Source: Rhodospirillum sp. UBA1311 (GTDB lineage Bacteria; Pseudomonadota; Alphaproteobacteria; Rhodospirillales; Rhodospirillaceae). Taken from it: 12,044 nucleotides of DNA. The stretch is from contig DBTR01000056.1 of the NCBI GenBank assembly GCA_002307145.1, positions 1 through 12,044 of the forward strand, given 5' to 3'. Both the position numbers and the translations under genes were made by a program. Below are positions 11,977 through 12,044 of this stretch, in pieces (the first letter of the stretch is position 1; each line of letters begins with the position of its first letter). The notes below the pieces were generated by a model. The model was given only the letters and a program-made list of their open reading frames with translations. It did no database searches and was not told where the DNA came from.

Positions 11977-12044
11977 TATAAAACATCGAAGGCGCTTCCA
12001 GGCTGTGGGAGCGCCTTTCTCATGAGGTCGAGGAGGCGAGCCTC
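11976..12044 (-). CDS. Possible C-terminus of a minus-strand gene (start outside the window)
   Basis: From the right edge, one minus-strand frame reads 22 codons (EARLLDLMRKALPQPGSAFD, then VL) to a TAG at 11978-11976. The stop touches the intrinsic terminator at 11976-11956, the arrangement expected at a gene end. The fragment is too short to identify. The same bases also form the 11989-12017 hairpin, and another minus frame is open here too, so the call is tentative. Confidence 0.35.
   Translation of the reverse strand, partial: EARLLDLMRKALPQPGSAFDVL
11989..12017. terminator. Hairpin near the right edge
   Basis: AAGGCGCTTCCA (11989-12000) pairs with TGGGAGCGCCTT (12006-12017) over 12 bp with one G-T wobble and a 5-nt loop. 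On the plus strand it is followed by T and then CTC, so it could be a backup terminator for rightward transcription. It shares GGCGCTTCC with the terminator at 10111-10144. It overlaps the tentative minus-strand coding fragment; one of the two assignments may be wrong. Confidence 0.4.

Noticed and set aside
1..12044. CRISPR arrays, insertion sequences, tRNA genes or a phage module
   Set aside because: No regularly spaced repeats, transposase motifs, terminal inverted repeats or tRNA-like structures were found, and the two unknown short genes alone do not make a phage module.

Overview
The window looks like a chromosomal segment of a high-GC alphaproteobacterium. Order Rhodospirillales or a close relative is my guess, from the gene set, the protein style and the uvrC-pgsA pairing. 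I see no insertion sequence, phage module, CRISPR array, tRNA or rRNA. Most of it is housekeeping. The less ordinary parts are a stretch with DnaA boxes, a small entericidin/DUF2892 cluster with possible general-stress promoters, and an unrecognised pair of short genes.

Left part (1-6041), all on the minus strand. A methyl-accepting chemotaxis protein runs off the left edge. Next come pgsA (phosphatidylglycerol synthesis) and uvrC (nucleotide excision repair), a common alphaproteobacterial pair. A non-coding gap of almost 500 bp follows. It holds a tight DnaA-box group, a G/C hairpin and a very AT-rich stretch, so it is a candidate replication origin or DnaA-regulated site, not a proven one. 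Beyond it lies a pterin pair: an SDR with the pteridine-reductase Asp-Tyr-Lys triad, then folB (dihydroneopterin aldolase).

Middle (6042-9716). A divergent intergenic region with an inverted-repeat operator candidate separates the pterin pair from a stand-alone biotin-dependent carboxyltransferase of the oxaloacetate decarboxylase alpha type. That gene converges on an aldo/keto reductase across a strong shared hairpin. Two short, unrecognised minus-strand genes follow: a single-pass membrane protein and a charged helical protein. They are 13 bp apart and both have excellent ribosome binding sites.

Right part (9717-12044), on the plus strand. Two entericidin-like lipoprotein genes flank a DUF2892-type membrane protein gene. 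GGAAC-N16/17-GGTT elements, resembling the alphaproteobacterial EcfG general stress promoter, precede both the first entericidin and the DUF2892 gene. A nucleoside phosphorylase-family protein with a signal peptide follows, probably an exported MTA/SAH nucleosidase. The window ends in back-to-back terminators and what may be the tail of a minus-strand gene.

I did not find a clearly new multi-gene system. The observations most worth testing are the DnaA-box region and the stress-promoter/entericidin cluster.
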